Origin: Bacteroides sp.
GTDB lineage: Bacteria > Bacteroidota > Bacteroidia > Bacteroidales > Bacteroidaceae
Direction: 5' to 3'
Assembly (NCBI GenBank): GCA_023665805.1
Contig: JAMPDJ010000007.1
Location: forward strand, 55,218-119,217
DNA length: 64,000 nucleotides
Shown: piece after piece, positions 26,717-35,824 of the stretch
Layout of the letters: every line of letters starts with the position of its first letter
Position numbering within the stretch: position 1 is the stretch's first letter
Notes under the pieces: model-generated
Databases searched by the model: none
The model's input: the letters and a program-made list of their open reading frames with translations, nothing else
Told to the model about the DNA's origin: nothing
Position numbers and translations under genes: made by a program

Positions 26717-26724
26717 TACTTTTG
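26717..26724 (+). promoter_or_regulatory. -7 box for the LysR gene
   Basis: TACTTTTG on the plus strand ends only 8 bases before the ATG at 26733, so transcription would begin almost at the start codon. Confidence 0.45.
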
Positions 26725-26732
26725 CACCAATC

Positions 26733-27632
26733 ATGGAATTAAGACAGTTGAGATACTTCGCCAAAGCCGCCGAGATGTTGAACTTCTCTGACGCGGCAAA
26801 GGCTCTGAACATAGCACAGAGTTCACTTTCGCAACAAATAAAGCAATTGGAAGACGAACTGGATGTGCAATTATTCTCGCGCAACAGCCATTCAATACGT
26901 CTGACAGAGGCAGGGGAGGTGATGTTGCCTTTGGCATTGCGGACTATACATGATGCCGAGAACTGCACCGAGCGCATACATGACCTGCAGAAACTGTTGA
27001 ACGGAACATTGAACATTGGCGTCACCTATTCCTTCAGCCCGATACTGACAGAGACGGTAATGTCATTTATGAGTATGTACCCCCGCATAAAACTCAACAT
27101 CATCTACAAGCCTATGGGAGAACTTATGGAGCTGCTTGCCAAGCGGGATTTGGATTTCGTTCTTGCATTCAAGCCGACTCAGCCGATAGCGGATGTAGAG
27201 TCACACATACTATTCCAAAACAGTCTGTCCGCAGTGGTCAGCACCACGCATCCTCTTGCCTCCAAGGACAAAATCAGGCTTTCCGAGCTGGCAAAATATG
27301 AATTGGCACTGCCATCGAAAGGATTGCAAGCGCGAAACGCATTCGACAGCATTGTGACAACATACAATCATTTCCATATCCGCATAGAGCTGAACGAAGT
27401 GAACATATTGCTGAAACTTATCCGTCAGACACGCCTTGTTACCGTGCTTGCCGAGGACTCCATCTATAACGAACATAATGTCAAAGCTATACCTCTGGAT
27501 GTACCTGGCAACGAGATGGCAGGATGCGTCCACATACTCAAGAACACATACCACAAACATTCAATGAAGGAATTTGTGCGGCTGTTGAGCGAATCTCTGG
27601 CAGTCAAAAAGCGCCAAAACTCATGGATATGA
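26733..27632 (+). CDS. LysR-family transcriptional regulator
   Basis: 299 residues from ATG 26733; the open frame reaches back to 26649, but 'MELRQLRYFAKAAEMLNFSD' is the standard LysR N-terminus. The winged helix occupies residues 1-60 ('AAKALNIAQSSLSQQIKQLE'). The rest is the periplasmic-binding-like effector domain with a 'GTLNIGVTYSF' opening. Its target and effector are unknown. It might control the upstream ThrE-type genes, which lie on the same strand rather than divergently as is usual for LysR targets. Confidence 0.9.
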   Translation: MELRQLRYFAKAAEMLNFSDAAKALNIAQSSLSQQIKQLEDELDVQLFSRNSHSIRLTEAGEVMLPLALRTIHDAENCTERIHDLQKLLNGTLNIGVTYSFSPILTETVMSFMSMYPRIKLNIIYKPMGELMELLAKRDLDFVLAFKPTQPIADVESHILFQNSLSAVVSTTHPLASKDKIRLSELAKYELALPSKGLQARNAFDSIVTTYNHFHIRIELNEVNILLKLIRQTRLVTVLAEDSIYNEHNVKAIPLDVPGNEMAGCVHILKNTYHKHSMKEFVRLLSESLAVKKRQNSWI

Positions 27633-27806
27633 CCTTGTGCTCCCGGAATCTTGTGGAGCTACTACCCATAAGCGCCTCAACATGACAGCCAGAGAAGCCA
27701 AGTCTGTGCTTCAAAATTAGTTTTTTACATGATGTTTATATTCCATTAGGCACATGCCAGACATAATTAGTGTCAAAACAGCAAGGAAATGATGTCGGAG
27801 GTTAGG

Positions 27807-28325
27807 TCACTCCCCCGTCTCACGGTTCAAGGCCTCCCACCCCGCCCTGTCCTGCCACCAGACGTAGAGTGTTTTGTATCCATGCCCCGGCAGACGGCGA
27901 GTGCCTAAAGAAATGCGGGCATAGACGGAAGACCATTCGTCCAATGCCTGCTCGCGGCGGTAATCCCATGATGCATACTTTTTCTTCAAGGCTTTCTTTA
28001 TCTGACGATACTTGAGCATGCGCGCCACTTCATTCTCCATGAATTCCACAAAAGAGACGCTCACCTGGTATACCACGCCTGTCTTAGGTGTCCGATGGAC
28101 TTCTATTATGCACCGGACTCCATCGAACATTCCTGTCAACGAAGCGTGGGTATCGGCAATGGTCTGCACATCATAGCCCCGACTTTCAAGACTGTCCAGA
28201 AAATCGTCATAATCACCTCCGAGACTGATACCGAGAAAGGCAGCATGTTCGGAATCGTCTTGTGCACATAGCGGAACAGCGCACAAGAGAACGAGTAACA
28301 GAATTGACAGCAGGTTCTTTTTCAT
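27807..28325 (-). CDS. Small secreted protein of unknown function
   Basis: 172 residues with a strong signal peptide (MKKNLLSILLLVLLCAVPLCAQ). The mature region has 'AAFLGISLGGDYDDFLDSLE', 'FDGVRCIIEVHRTP' and a basic helix 'QIKKALKKKYASWDYRREQA', ending with an aromatic 'LYVWWQDRAGWEAL'. Similar short periplasmic proteins are common in Bacteroidales, but I know of no function. It lies downstream of the fucosidase gene, separated by a terminator-like hairpin. Confidence 0.75.
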   Translation of the reverse strand: MKKNLLSILLLVLLCAVPLCAQDDSEHAAFLGISLGGDYDDFLDSLESRGYDVQTIADTHASLTGMFDGVRCIIEVHRTPKTGVVYQVSVSFVEFMENEVARMLKYRQIKKALKKKYASWDYRREQALDEWSSVYARISLGTRRLPGHGYKTLYVWWQDRAGWEALNRETGE

Positions 28326-28354
28326 ACCAGCATAAAACAGACTTCAAGATTATG

Positions 28355-28386
28355 AAATCCCCACAGCAGCTATGCCGTGGGGATTT
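28355..28386. terminator. Hairpin terminator between fucosidase and small secreted protein genes
   Basis: 10-bp perfect stem (aaatccccac/gtggggattt) with a 12-base loop. It lies 24 bases after the fucosidase stop on the minus strand and has a T-run on the plus side. Confidence 0.65.
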
Positions 28387-28409
28387 TTGTGCAATAATTG
28401 TGTAAAACC

Positions 28410-31400
28410 TTATTTTGATACTTTCTTCGTACCGTTCTGTATATACACCTGCGCTGAGGGAATCTCACTTAAACGACGACCGCTGAGGTCGTATATTGAA
28501 GCATCCGAATTCTGCTGGGCATTCCCGGTCACGGAAGCGATGCCTGTCTCGCGGCCAAAATTGATTTCCACAACAGAATCCTTGCCACAAGGTATCGTAG
28601 CTATGCCATTCTGATCCACGGACACTGCCACTTCCACACCGTCCACCGTAATGCTGGCCCTGTCTATCTCCATGGCACCACGCGTGCAGCGAACCTTGAG
28701 CGGCGCGCCAGCATGGCTGGTGATACGTACATACTGGCACTTGCCACCTGCCCAGTTGAAGTCCACAGTGAAGTTGCCAATAGCTTTCATTCCTTTGACA
28801 TCACCCTGCCTGTTCCATACAGATGGCAATGCAGGCAGAACGTTGATGTATCCGTGCGCACTCTGCAACAAGCATTCGGCCACACCGGAACATACACCGA
28901 AATTACCGTCAATCTGGAATGGAGCATGACTGTCGAAAAGGTTGTAGTATATGCCGCCTGCACCGGCATTGGTGCCGTAGGCGGTGGAATGCTTCAATGC
29001 GTTCTTTATAATCACATGCGCATGGTCACCGTCCAAGGCACGTGCCCAAAGGTTGACCTTCCAACCCATCGACCATCCGGTAGCCGCATCGCCACGAAGT
29101 TTCAGGGAGTTGACAGCAGGGCCAAAGAACTCGCTCTCGGGTGTAATCTGATCCAATGGGAACAAGGCCATCAAGTGGGAGATGTGACGGTGTCCAGGGT
29201 CGTTGCTGACATCATATGGACTGTACTTCCATTCGCGCAAAACAAGGTCTCCCTTATTGACACCGTTGCGAGGATTGGTCCAACCACTGTTGCGCGATGT
29301 GTTGGCGGTATACACCTCGGTACGCAGACCCTTGTCCGTTTTCTCCAGATACTCATTCAGTTTAGCCACATCCTCGGTAGTGAGTCCCGTGTTCTCTATA
29401 CCCAGAATAGAAATGGCCTCGTCCAAATTCTGGAACAGATAGCTAATCATCTGCTGCGCATGCGCGGTTCCATCCTCACTGTTATGGGCATCCTGTTCTG
29501 CGCTATACTCATTGGGAGCGACATAAGAGCCATCCGGTTCAAAGGAGTATGCCGGAGAATAACCGCTATTCTGGGTGCTGCTGTCATAACCACGGTCCTC
29601 AATCAAGCGATGGAACCAGAACTGTGCGCAATCCCACATTACAGGAAAAGCCTTCTTCAGGAACTCCTTGTCCTGAGTGTAGCGCCAATGTGTCCACAAG
29701 TGGCTTGTGTACCATACGTTGGCCACCAGATAGTTGTTACCCCATTCACTCATGCTGTTATATAGAGAAGATTCGGTAAGCACGCTCCAGCCATAGCCCT
29801 CGTTGTACTTCTCTCCAACAGCTTTCCATCCCTTGCTGCGTGCACCGCGCAAGATGAAGTTGACAAAGGGCTTGTGCAAATCGGAAAGGTTGGTAATCTC
29901 CGTAGGCCAGTAGTTCATCTGGATATTGATATTGGTATGAATATCCGAGTTCCACGGAGAGCCTGCGCCACGGTCGTTCCAGATACCCTGCAGGTTGTTG
30001 GGGGCGGCAATGGGCTTGCGGTTGGAACTGATTGCCAGATAACGGCCATAGTGGAAATAAAGCTGTTCCAGGAAAAGGTGGTCATTGGCCGTGCTGGTCG
30101 CATTTGCATTATTAGGATAATAGTTGTCTACCAGAGCCTTTGTGTCCATCGTGGGAGTCTTCAAGCCGAGGTCGAAAGTCATGCGCTTGGTAATGGCAGT
30201 GAAGTCCTGGATATGCTCTGCCTCTATGGCCTCGTATCCCTTGGCAACGGCCTCGTCTATGACGGCCTTGGCACGTTCGCTTACCTGTTCTGGAGTCTCG
30301 GCCACGAAGTAGCCATCGGAATCGACATCGCCGTTGAAATTGGTTTCGCCTTTCAAATAGAAAGTCACCTCTGTGGCATTGCCGACAAGGATGCCATTGG
30401 ATGTGGTGGTAACCGTAGCAGCGTCATCGGCCACGACATGAAGACGTGCGGCGTACTTGACATGCATCTTTCCCGTGAACACTGCCATGCCGTTCTCGTA
30501 CGTCACCTCACCGGCACCTATGTCATCGCCCGGTTCCAAAGTAAACCTCAGGTTCATCTTGTCAGCACCCTCTGCGGTATAGCGGGCAGCGATAACCTGC
30601 GACGGAGCGGAACTGAGATACTTGCGGGTGAACTTGGACCCATTGCCGTTCTTGAATTCCACACCGGCAATGCCTTCCTCGATGTCCAGGTAACGCACAT
30701 AGTCAGTTACCCCATCAAAAATAGAATTGTCGCGATTCTCCACGAATACAGATCCAAAGTCCATAAATGTGCGCTGTCCGCTGCCGGCACCCAATACATT
30801 CGGAGAACCGCTCCAAAGAGTCTTCTCGTTGAACTGTATCTCCTCATTATGAACACCACCGAAAATCATGCACCCCAGTTCACCGTTGCCCAAGGGCAGG
30901 GCATACTCCATCCAAGGATAGCTTACTCCGGTTGCCGCCGCAGATGTCCTGTACCACAGAGTGTTAGGATTCTTTGGAGAGAATGAAGAAACACCGGTAA
31001 TGTTCTGCACCTCATAGAAATACTCGTCGGGATAGTCAGCAGGCTCAACTTCCACGACAAAGAACTTGCTGCCCTCATCGCCCACAACGCTGCCAGTGTT
31101 CCACAGGGCCAGATAGTCTCCACGCTTGTTCCACCACTTGTTGGTGCCGTCTATCTTGACATAAGAAGGTTCGGTGCCGCCAAACGTTATCGCACCCGAG
31201 AACACGGTGCTGTATGCGCTGTCGTCTGCCTTGACCATGGTTGCACGTGCATTGGCCTCGTCACCGGTAATACCCAGCACCCGGGAAAGGCCGCGGGAAT
31301 AATTGTAGACCTGATACTTGCCTGCCGAGGTAGAGACGAAAGCCCACAGCGACTTGTTGTCGCGAGGACGGGCGGTATTGCTCAACTGCAGATTCACGCC

Positions 31401-32168
31401 ATCGCAGTAGTCATCGTTCATGCTCACGTATCCGCCCTTGCCGTTCTGTATGGTATAGAACTTTGTATCAGCGGCAAAATAGCTTACATATATGGTGAGG
31501 CCGTCAATGGTTACCACAGGCATGGTGCCATCGACAGAGGATGCCTTCACATCGGATGACTTGATCACATCCGTGGTCTCTATGGATGCGCCGTTCTTGT
31601 ACTGCTGCTCTCCATAAGCGATACCGGCCTCGGCATTGTCAGTGCCGAGGACTACCACTTCGTAGGTCTTCTCCGCCGGAACGGCCTCCTCGATATAGTA
31701 ACAGTTACCGGCATCGGTCGTAGTCCAGCCATTCACCACGATACCCTCGGACGTCTGACCTGAAATCTGTGAATTCATGCCGTTGCTGCCAAGACACAAC
31801 TTCCATGGATAAGCCGCTCTGCCGGAAGCCTCTATTTTCAGTACCGTGGATGCCGTTTTCTCATAAGCGCCGGTACTGCTTACATACTGGCCGGCACCTT
31901 CGCTGAAGAGGTAATAGTTGTCGCCAGTCTTTTCTATACGGAACTGCTGGTTGGAATCGGTCAGGCTGGCCGTAACACTGCCCACCGCACTGCCTGTGTT
32001 GCTACACAACTTGCCAGGCACTTTGTCGCTGTACAGCAGGAAAGCACGTTCGCTCCTGAGGAAATACACCTTGTCGTTGCTCAGTTGCGAAAGGTCTGTC
32101 ACTTTCTCCGCGCACACGGCCAGTGCCGTGCACAGGAGAGCAGACATCATCAGTAATTGTTTTCTCAT
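28410..32168 (-). CDS. GH95-family alpha-L-fucosidase, secreted, with N-terminal beta-trefoil-like modules
   Basis: 1252 residues from the Met at 32168, where the signal peptide begins (MRKQLLMMSALLCTALAVCA); the frame is open to 32234. Residues up to about 400 look like two ricin-type or similar sugar-binding modules ('YYLFSEGAGQYVSSTG'). The GH95 part follows ('MEYALPLGNGELGCMIFGG'). Active-site features of GH95 are seen: the Asn pair in 'HTNINIQMNYWPTE' and the acidic 'QIDGNFGVCSG'. The C-terminus 'ASIYDLSGRRLSE...' resembles tails of Prevotella secreted proteins, perhaps a sorting signal. It overlaps the sialidase gene by four bases. It probably removes alpha-1,2-fucose from mucin or milk-type glycans. 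Confidence 0.9.
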   Translation of the reverse strand: MRKQLLMMSALLCTALAVCAEKVTDLSQLSNDKVYFLRSERAFLLYSDKVPGKLCSNTGSAVGSVTASLTDSNQQFRIEKTGDNYYLFSEGAGQYVSSTGAYEKTASTVLKIEASGRAAYPWKLCLGSNGMNSQISGQTSEGIVVNGWTTTDAGNCYYIEEAVPAEKTYEVVVLGTDNAEAGIAYGEQQYKNGASIETTDVIKSSDVKASSVDGTMPVVTIDGLTIYVSYFAADTKFYTIQNGKGGYVSMNDDYCDGVNLQLSNTARPRDNKSLWAFVSTSAGKYQVYNYSRGLSRVLGITGDEANARATMVKADDSAYSTVFSGAITFGGTEPSYVKIDGTNKWWNKRGDYLALWNTGSVVGDEGSKFFVVEVEPADYPDEYFYEVQNITGVSSFSPKNPNTLWYRTSAAATGVSYPWMEYALPLGNGELGCMIFGGVHNEEIQFNEKTLWSGSPNVLGAGSGQRTFMDFGSVFVENRDNSIFDGVTDYVRYLDIEEGIAGVEFKNGNGSKFTRKYLSSAPSQVIAARYTAEGADKMNLRFTLEPGDDIGAGEVTYENGMAVFTGKMHVKYAARLHVVADDAATVTTTSNGILVGNATEVTFYLKGETNFNGDVDSDGYFVAETPEQVSERAKAVIDEAVAKGYEAIEAEHIQDFTAITKRMTFDLGLKTPTMDTKALVDNYYPNNANATSTANDHLFLEQLYFHYGRYLAISSNRKPIAAPNNLQGIWNDRGAGSPWNSDIHTNINIQMNYWPTEITNLSDLHKPFVNFILRGARSKGWKAVGEKYNEGYGWSVLTESSLYNSMSEWGNNYLVANVWYTSHLWTHWRYTQDKEFLKKAFPVMWDCAQFWFHRLIEDRGYDSSTQNSGYSPAYSFEPDGSYVAPNEYSAEQDAHNSEDGTAHAQQMISYLFQNLDEAISILGIENTGLTTEDVAKLNEYLEKTDKGLRTEVYTANTSRNSGWTNPRNGVNKGDLVLREWKYSPYDVSNDPGHRHISHLMALFPLDQITPESEFFGPAVNSLKLRGDAATGWSMGWKVNLWARALDGDHAHVIIKNALKHSTAYGTNAGAGGIYYNLFDSHAPFQIDGNFGVCSGVAECLLQSAHGYINVLPALPSVWNRQGDVKGMKAIGNFTVDFNWAGGKCQYVRITSHAGAPLKVRCTRGAMEIDRASITVDGVEVAVSVDQNGIATIPCGKDSVVEINFGRETGIASVTGNAQQNSDASIYDLSGRRLSEIPSAQVYIQNGTKKVSK

Positions 32169-33739
32169 TTGTTTGTATATAGGTTGTTTGTTATGGTTTC
32201 TATGGACAGGGGCACATATACCAAGGAGTAGCAACCCGGCTCTTCCTCGTAATAGAAGCCTATGCGGCCGTCCTTCTGTAGCGTCATGGTGCTATACGCA
32301 CTGCCGGCATGACTGACCTGGTAAGGGTTCTGGTTCCAGTTACCGGTAAAAGCCTTGGGAGAAGAGTATGCCTTTGGCTCGGTTATGTCTTTCCAATATA
32401 CCTTCACGTCCGCACGTCCGTCCGCAGTGGGCAACGACTGCAACGCCAGTGTGGCACGGGTACCGTCGGACTTCTTCTTGACATCCATTATGAGAATCTC
32501 GCCGTTGGTACTGTTGCGTCCGCAACTTATGCCACCCTTCTCCTCGTTGCTTGCCACGCATTCTCCCCATGTACCGGTGGCAGCGGACTCATCCGCATAC
32601 TTATATATATTATAATAGCGACCCGCTGACTTGCGACTGCTGAGCAGCACGCTGCCATCAGGCAGTTCCTCGCACTTTGGCTCGTCGCCATGCAGGCAAG
32701 GCAATGCGGTCTTTCCGCCCAAGGCATGCCACGTCTGCCCGAAGTCATCGGTATAAAGGACACGGTTGCCGTGATTCTTGGTCCATACGGGAGCATAAAC
32801 CCTGTAATGGGTTCCATTCTTGATAATCTTGCTTTGGGTCAATTTGCCACTGCCCACAAAAAGGCTCTGAACGCGATACTGGTCAAATCCTTCCTCGCCA
32901 CGCTGCACGAATGCTCCGTAGATCTTGTCCGTAATGTCCGACCATGCGCACATCGCTCCCTGAGGCGGGACGGAATGCCTTCCGTCAATGGCATCGCCCC
33001 AGGTCTTGCCGTTGTCGGTACTGTACAGGCGCGCAACAGGATTAGGCTCTCCGTCGGGATAATTGCCATGCCAGCAGACCGTGTGTCCGCAGACCATCAG
33101 CAACAGCACGGTACCTGTCTCGCGATCCACCACCATCGCCGGATCCCCGAAACCGTCGTCACGTATGCCATCGTCGGAATAACTGCCTTGTATGATATAT
33201 CGGCCGCGCTCCCATTTCCTTCCATCCTTGGAACCGATACGCATGACCTGGTCCACACGCCCATAGCCAATGTCCGCGCCACAAGGCCGCTCGTCGTTCA
33301 AGGCCAGAAGCTTGCCATTGCGCAAGGTGACTATGCTGGGAATGCGGTAAGGCGTCTTCTCATTGTTGTACCACAGGTACTGATACTCCCCCTTGCCGTC
33401 TCCGACATATATCACGTTCCATACGTCACCGTCCTGTTCTATGCGGCCGAGGTCATAGCCATGCAACTTGCAAGCCTCCTTCAACGAGAACGGAGCACCG
33501 GCCGGCACATCAAACGTGATGGTAGTCCCGGCCTGGTCGGCTTGCACGGTATACAGGCTTTTCCTGTCACCGGCCTGCACCTCCAATACGCCCATCCACC
33601 GGTTGGTCTTGGGATAACGGGTCTTTCCCTCCAGGTGTACGTTCACCTTCACCGTATCAGCCAAAGCCTTCAGCGGCATTGCCGATAATGTCAACAACGA
33701 TAATGCCAGGCCGCAACTGGTCTTCACATAATCTTTCAT
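32165..33739 (-). CDS. GH33-type sialidase (exo-alpha-sialidase), secreted
   Basis: 524 residues. Signal peptide to about residue 28, then an N-terminal domain of about 110 residues. A six-bladed propeller follows, with the FRIP-like 'TPYRIPSIVTLRNGKLLA' holding the first catalytic Arg, acidic residues in 'DERPCGADIGYGR' and 'DDGFGDPAMVVD', and three Asp boxes ('SKDGRKW', 'STDNGKTW', 'TDDFGQTW'). It releases terminal sialic acid from host glycans outside the inner membrane. It is translationally coupled to the fucosidase, so the pair removes two mucin caps together. Confidence 0.92.
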   Translation of the reverse strand: MKDYVKTSCGLALSLLTLSAMPLKALADTVKVNVHLEGKTRYPKTNRWMGVLEVQAGDRKSLYTVQADQAGTTITFDVPAGAPFSLKEACKLHGYDLGRIEQDGDVWNVIYVGDGKGEYQYLWYNNEKTPYRIPSIVTLRNGKLLALNDERPCGADIGYGRVDQVMRIGSKDGRKWERGRYIIQGSYSDDGIRDDGFGDPAMVVDRETGTVLLLMVCGHTVCWHGNYPDGEPNPVARLYSTDNGKTWGDAIDGRHSVPPQGAMCAWSDITDKIYGAFVQRGEEGFDQYRVQSLFVGSGKLTQSKIIKNGTHYRVYAPVWTKNHGNRVLYTDDFGQTWHALGGKTALPCLHGDEPKCEELPDGSVLLSSRKSAGRYYNIYKYADESAATGTWGECVASNEEKGGISCGRNSTNGEILIMDVKKKSDGTRATLALQSLPTADGRADVKVYWKDITEPKAYSSPKAFTGNWNQNPYQVSHAGSAYSTMTLQKDGRIGFYYEEEPGCYSLVYVPLSIETITNNLYTNK

Positions 33740-33812
33740 GGTCTTTCTACAATATGTTGGGTTTCCTTTTCCACTTCTGCCCGCTGTTTTTGTACAAGCA
33801 TGAGCATGTGCA

Positions 33813-33842
33813 CAAAGTTAGCCTTTTTTATGATAAGGCAAA
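33813..33842 (-). promoter_or_regulatory. Promoter of the sialidase-fucosidase operon
   Basis: TAACTTTG on the minus strand at 33813-33820, with TTTG at 33839-33842 and an 18-base gap; the leader is about 70 bases. Confidence 0.6.
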
Positions 33843-33983
33843 AGAGTTCTTCGTGTTTTTTCTCTATCAGTTTAGAAAACAACTGTCAAGAAGTCATTAT
33901 TCCATATGGGTGATAGTCCTTTTTGCCACAAGCAGTCCCTGAAAACCATAGTTCCCCTCCCACTTGCGCCCCACCCTATCCGC

Positions 33984-34394
33984 TCATATTTCCCTATACT
34001 CCCGTGCGGCATCAAAGCACGGGCACGCCTTCATCCTGCACAACTGGTTATGTCCCAGGATAACGGCATTCGGATAGCGCCCCCGCAACTCTTGCAACAG
34101 CCGCGCCAAACTCTCCTTCTGAGCCTCAGTGCGCGTGTCGCACGGCATGCCATCGACATCCAGCCCGCCCTCGTAACACACACCGATGGAATGGGCGTTG
34201 TGATTTGCACAATGTGCCCCCGCCACACTCTCCGGACGACCCTGTTCCACCACACCGCTGCGCCGCACCACATAGTGGTAACCTATTCCGTTCCAGCCCA
34301 ACCGGCGATGCCACCGGTCTATCTGGGCGACAGAAGACTGCTGCCCGGGCTTCACTGCCGAACAATGTATTACTATCAACGATATTGTTCTCAT
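33984..34394 (-). CDS. N-acetylmuramoyl-L-alanine amidase (Amidase_2 type)
   Basis: 136 residues without a signal peptide. Zinc-ligand regions of the family are visible: 'LIVIHCSAVKPG' near the start, 'AHCANHNAHSIGVCYEGG' and 'ILGHNQLCRMKACPCFDA' near the end. It cleaves the lactyl-peptide bond of peptidoglycan. Small amidases of this kind are frequent neighbours of HU-like genes at capsule loci in Bacteroides and Prevotella, where their role is not settled. It lies 90 bases after the HU-like gene on the same strand. Confidence 0.88.
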   Translation of the reverse strand: MRTISLIVIHCSAVKPGQQSSVAQIDRWHRRLGWNGIGYHYVVRRSGVVEQGRPESVAGAHCANHNAHSIGVCYEGGLDVDGMPCDTRTEAQKESLARLLQELRGRYPNAVILGHNQLCRMKACPCFDAAREYREI

Positions 34395-34484
34395 AATTTA
34401 ACTTTATGATTTTATGTTGTTTTGATAAAACGCGAACCGCAAGCCAACATGTGGATGCCGGTTTACATCCACAGGCCAGACCAA

Positions 34485-34997
34485 TCATTCGCCCGGTTCA
34501 CCGCCATCACCAGGATTCCTGTCCGTATTCATCACATCGGGTTTCGCCGTAGCCATTGCGTTCAATCGGACACGCTCTGCCTTGCGGGCATTGCTCTGCG
34601 ATTTTCTGGTACCGACAAACCGGAACTGCGCATCATTCTTCAGATTGCACAACTGCTTCCCGGAACTCCATCTCACCGCCACCGTCTTTATCTTCTCGGT
34701 ACCGAAACTCTCGGCATTGTCCACTCCCATACTCTTCAACCTGACGGAAAGGGCCCCCAAGTCTCCCAACACCACCTTGTTGCCAAGCAGCAACTGTTCG
34801 CGTACACAATCCGTCATCTGCGTCAGCACGGCCAACACATCACCCTTGTTATACTTGCTGTCGTGCGAGCTCATATGCTCGGCCAAGGCAGACAGATCCA
34901 TCACCTGCGCATACTGCGCCATTACATACGTCTTGTTGCCCATTTCGGGCTTGTGGGGAATAGCGCTTCTCAGAACCAAAGAATAAGGTATTGCCAT
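34485..34997 (-). CDS. HU-like DNA-binding protein
   Basis: 170 residues from the Met at 34997. The frame extends upstream to 35138, but 'MAIPYSLVLRSAIPHKPEM' is the usual start of this group. It shows the HU-type fold typical of Bacteroidetes capsule loci, with 'LAEHMSSHDSKYNKGDVLAV' and 'LLLGNKVVLGDLGALSVRLK'. A polar C-terminal extension follows. It binds DNA without strong sequence specificity by family. It is the gene nearest to the invertible promoter on the minus strand, which in the present orientation points towards it. Confidence 0.85.
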   Translation of the reverse strand: MAIPYSLVLRSAIPHKPEMGNKTYVMAQYAQVMDLSALAEHMSSHDSKYNKGDVLAVLTQMTDCVREQLLLGNKVVLGDLGALSVRLKSMGVDNAESFGTEKIKTVAVRWSSGKQLCNLKNDAQFRFVGTRKSQSNARKAERVRLNAMATAKPDVMNTDRNPGDGGEPGE

Positions 34998-35173
34998 AAT
35001 TTCATCCTTCCACTCCCCCATGTGTGTGTGTGTCGAGCCTGCCGGAGACGGGAAGCGGAAGCGAGATTTACTCCGGCACAGGTTTATATATATATGATTC
35101 AAGGTGTTCACCCGGACTGCCACTTTCGTCTTGCTCACAACCTCCGTGGCACGTCCTTCATGTCATGACGCTG

Positions 35174-35181
35174 CAAAGATA
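35174..35181 (-). promoter_or_regulatory. -7 box for the HU-like and amidase genes
   Basis: On the minus strand it reads TATCTTTG; the upstream TTG is poorly spaced. The leader would be about 170 bases. Confidence 0.4.
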
Positions 35182-35399
35182 CGGCACAAAACATCCCAAC
35201 CGGAAACACGCTTGCATCAGCGTCACGTTTATGTCACGTTCCCGTCAAGAGCAAAGGATTATCAACTCGGCACGTCATGTTCATGTCGTATTATGGTCGC
35301 TTTTTAGATACCCTACTCGCGAATGCACCCCCCCACTACCCCGACAAGCCCCCCCCTCCGCGCATATCTTTTTCGTCTCCTGCCAGCACACCGTTTCAC

Positions 35400-35475
35400 A
35401 TTCGCGAACTCACACCCTCATATTCACAAATTCTTACAAGGGACTTCACGAATATCACGGCACATATTCGCGAAT
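35400..35475. repeat. ATTCGCGAA palindromes upstream of the capsule promoter
   Basis: Copies attcgcgaa at 35400-35408, cttcacgaatat at 35444-35455 and atattcgcgaat at 35464-35475; another (attcgcgaa, 35754-35762) is inside the invertible segment. Confidence 0.5.
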
Positions 35476-35612
35476 ACGCTTTGGACATCACACATCCATG
35501 TCCCTCATCAACACACACGAATATGGCGAAGAGTCCACACACACGCACTGCCATGCAGCACGCATTCCTTATCCTATACGAAAAAGTATCTGTAGTACAA
35601 AATGTTTTACAA

Positions 35613-35824
35613 ATATGCGTATCTTCCAGCGGTAAGATACGCATCTTGGTGCAAAGGTACTGATTTTCTCGAATTTACCAATAGCATCGAAGCCAAAACT
35701 TGCTAAACATTTGTGCTTTTTCTACTAATTGTTTTACAAATCCCTTCCGCGACATTCGCGAAACTCGCTGATTTCCTGCAAATAACGTGCATATGCGTAT
35801 CTTACCGCTGGAAGACACGCACAT
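35613..35824. promoter_or_regulatory. Invertible promoter element of the capsule locus
   Basis: Two inverted 32-bp sites, 35613-35644 and 35793-35824, match at 30 of 32 positions. The left site is a perfect dyad: 11-bp arm atgcgtatctt, 8-bp asymmetric spacer ccagcggt, 11-bp arm aagatacgcat. The right site carries the spacer in the opposite direction, and its outer arm has two changes. The 148 bp between them hold a promoter. The 11-8-11 plan suits a tyrosine recombinase, and opposed spacers mean inversion rather than deletion. No recombinase gene is in the window, so it must act in trans. Confidence 0.88.
35652..35682 (-). promoter_or_regulatory. Promoter inside the invertible segment, pointing away from the capsule genes
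   Basis: On the minus strand, TACCTTTG (35652-35659) with ATTG (35679-35682) and a 19-base gap after the TTG: a close consensus match. No comparable plus-strand promoter lies between here and the upxY homologue, so the assembled state reads as capsule OFF. Inversion would place the -7 box near 35778-35785 facing the capsule genes. Confidence 0.75.

Noticed and set aside
35277..35663. 128-codon plus-strand open frame in the capsule regulatory region
   Set aside because: It runs through C7/C8 tracts and the left recombination site, with Pro/Thr-rich low-complexity sequence; several equally long frames overlap it on both strands.
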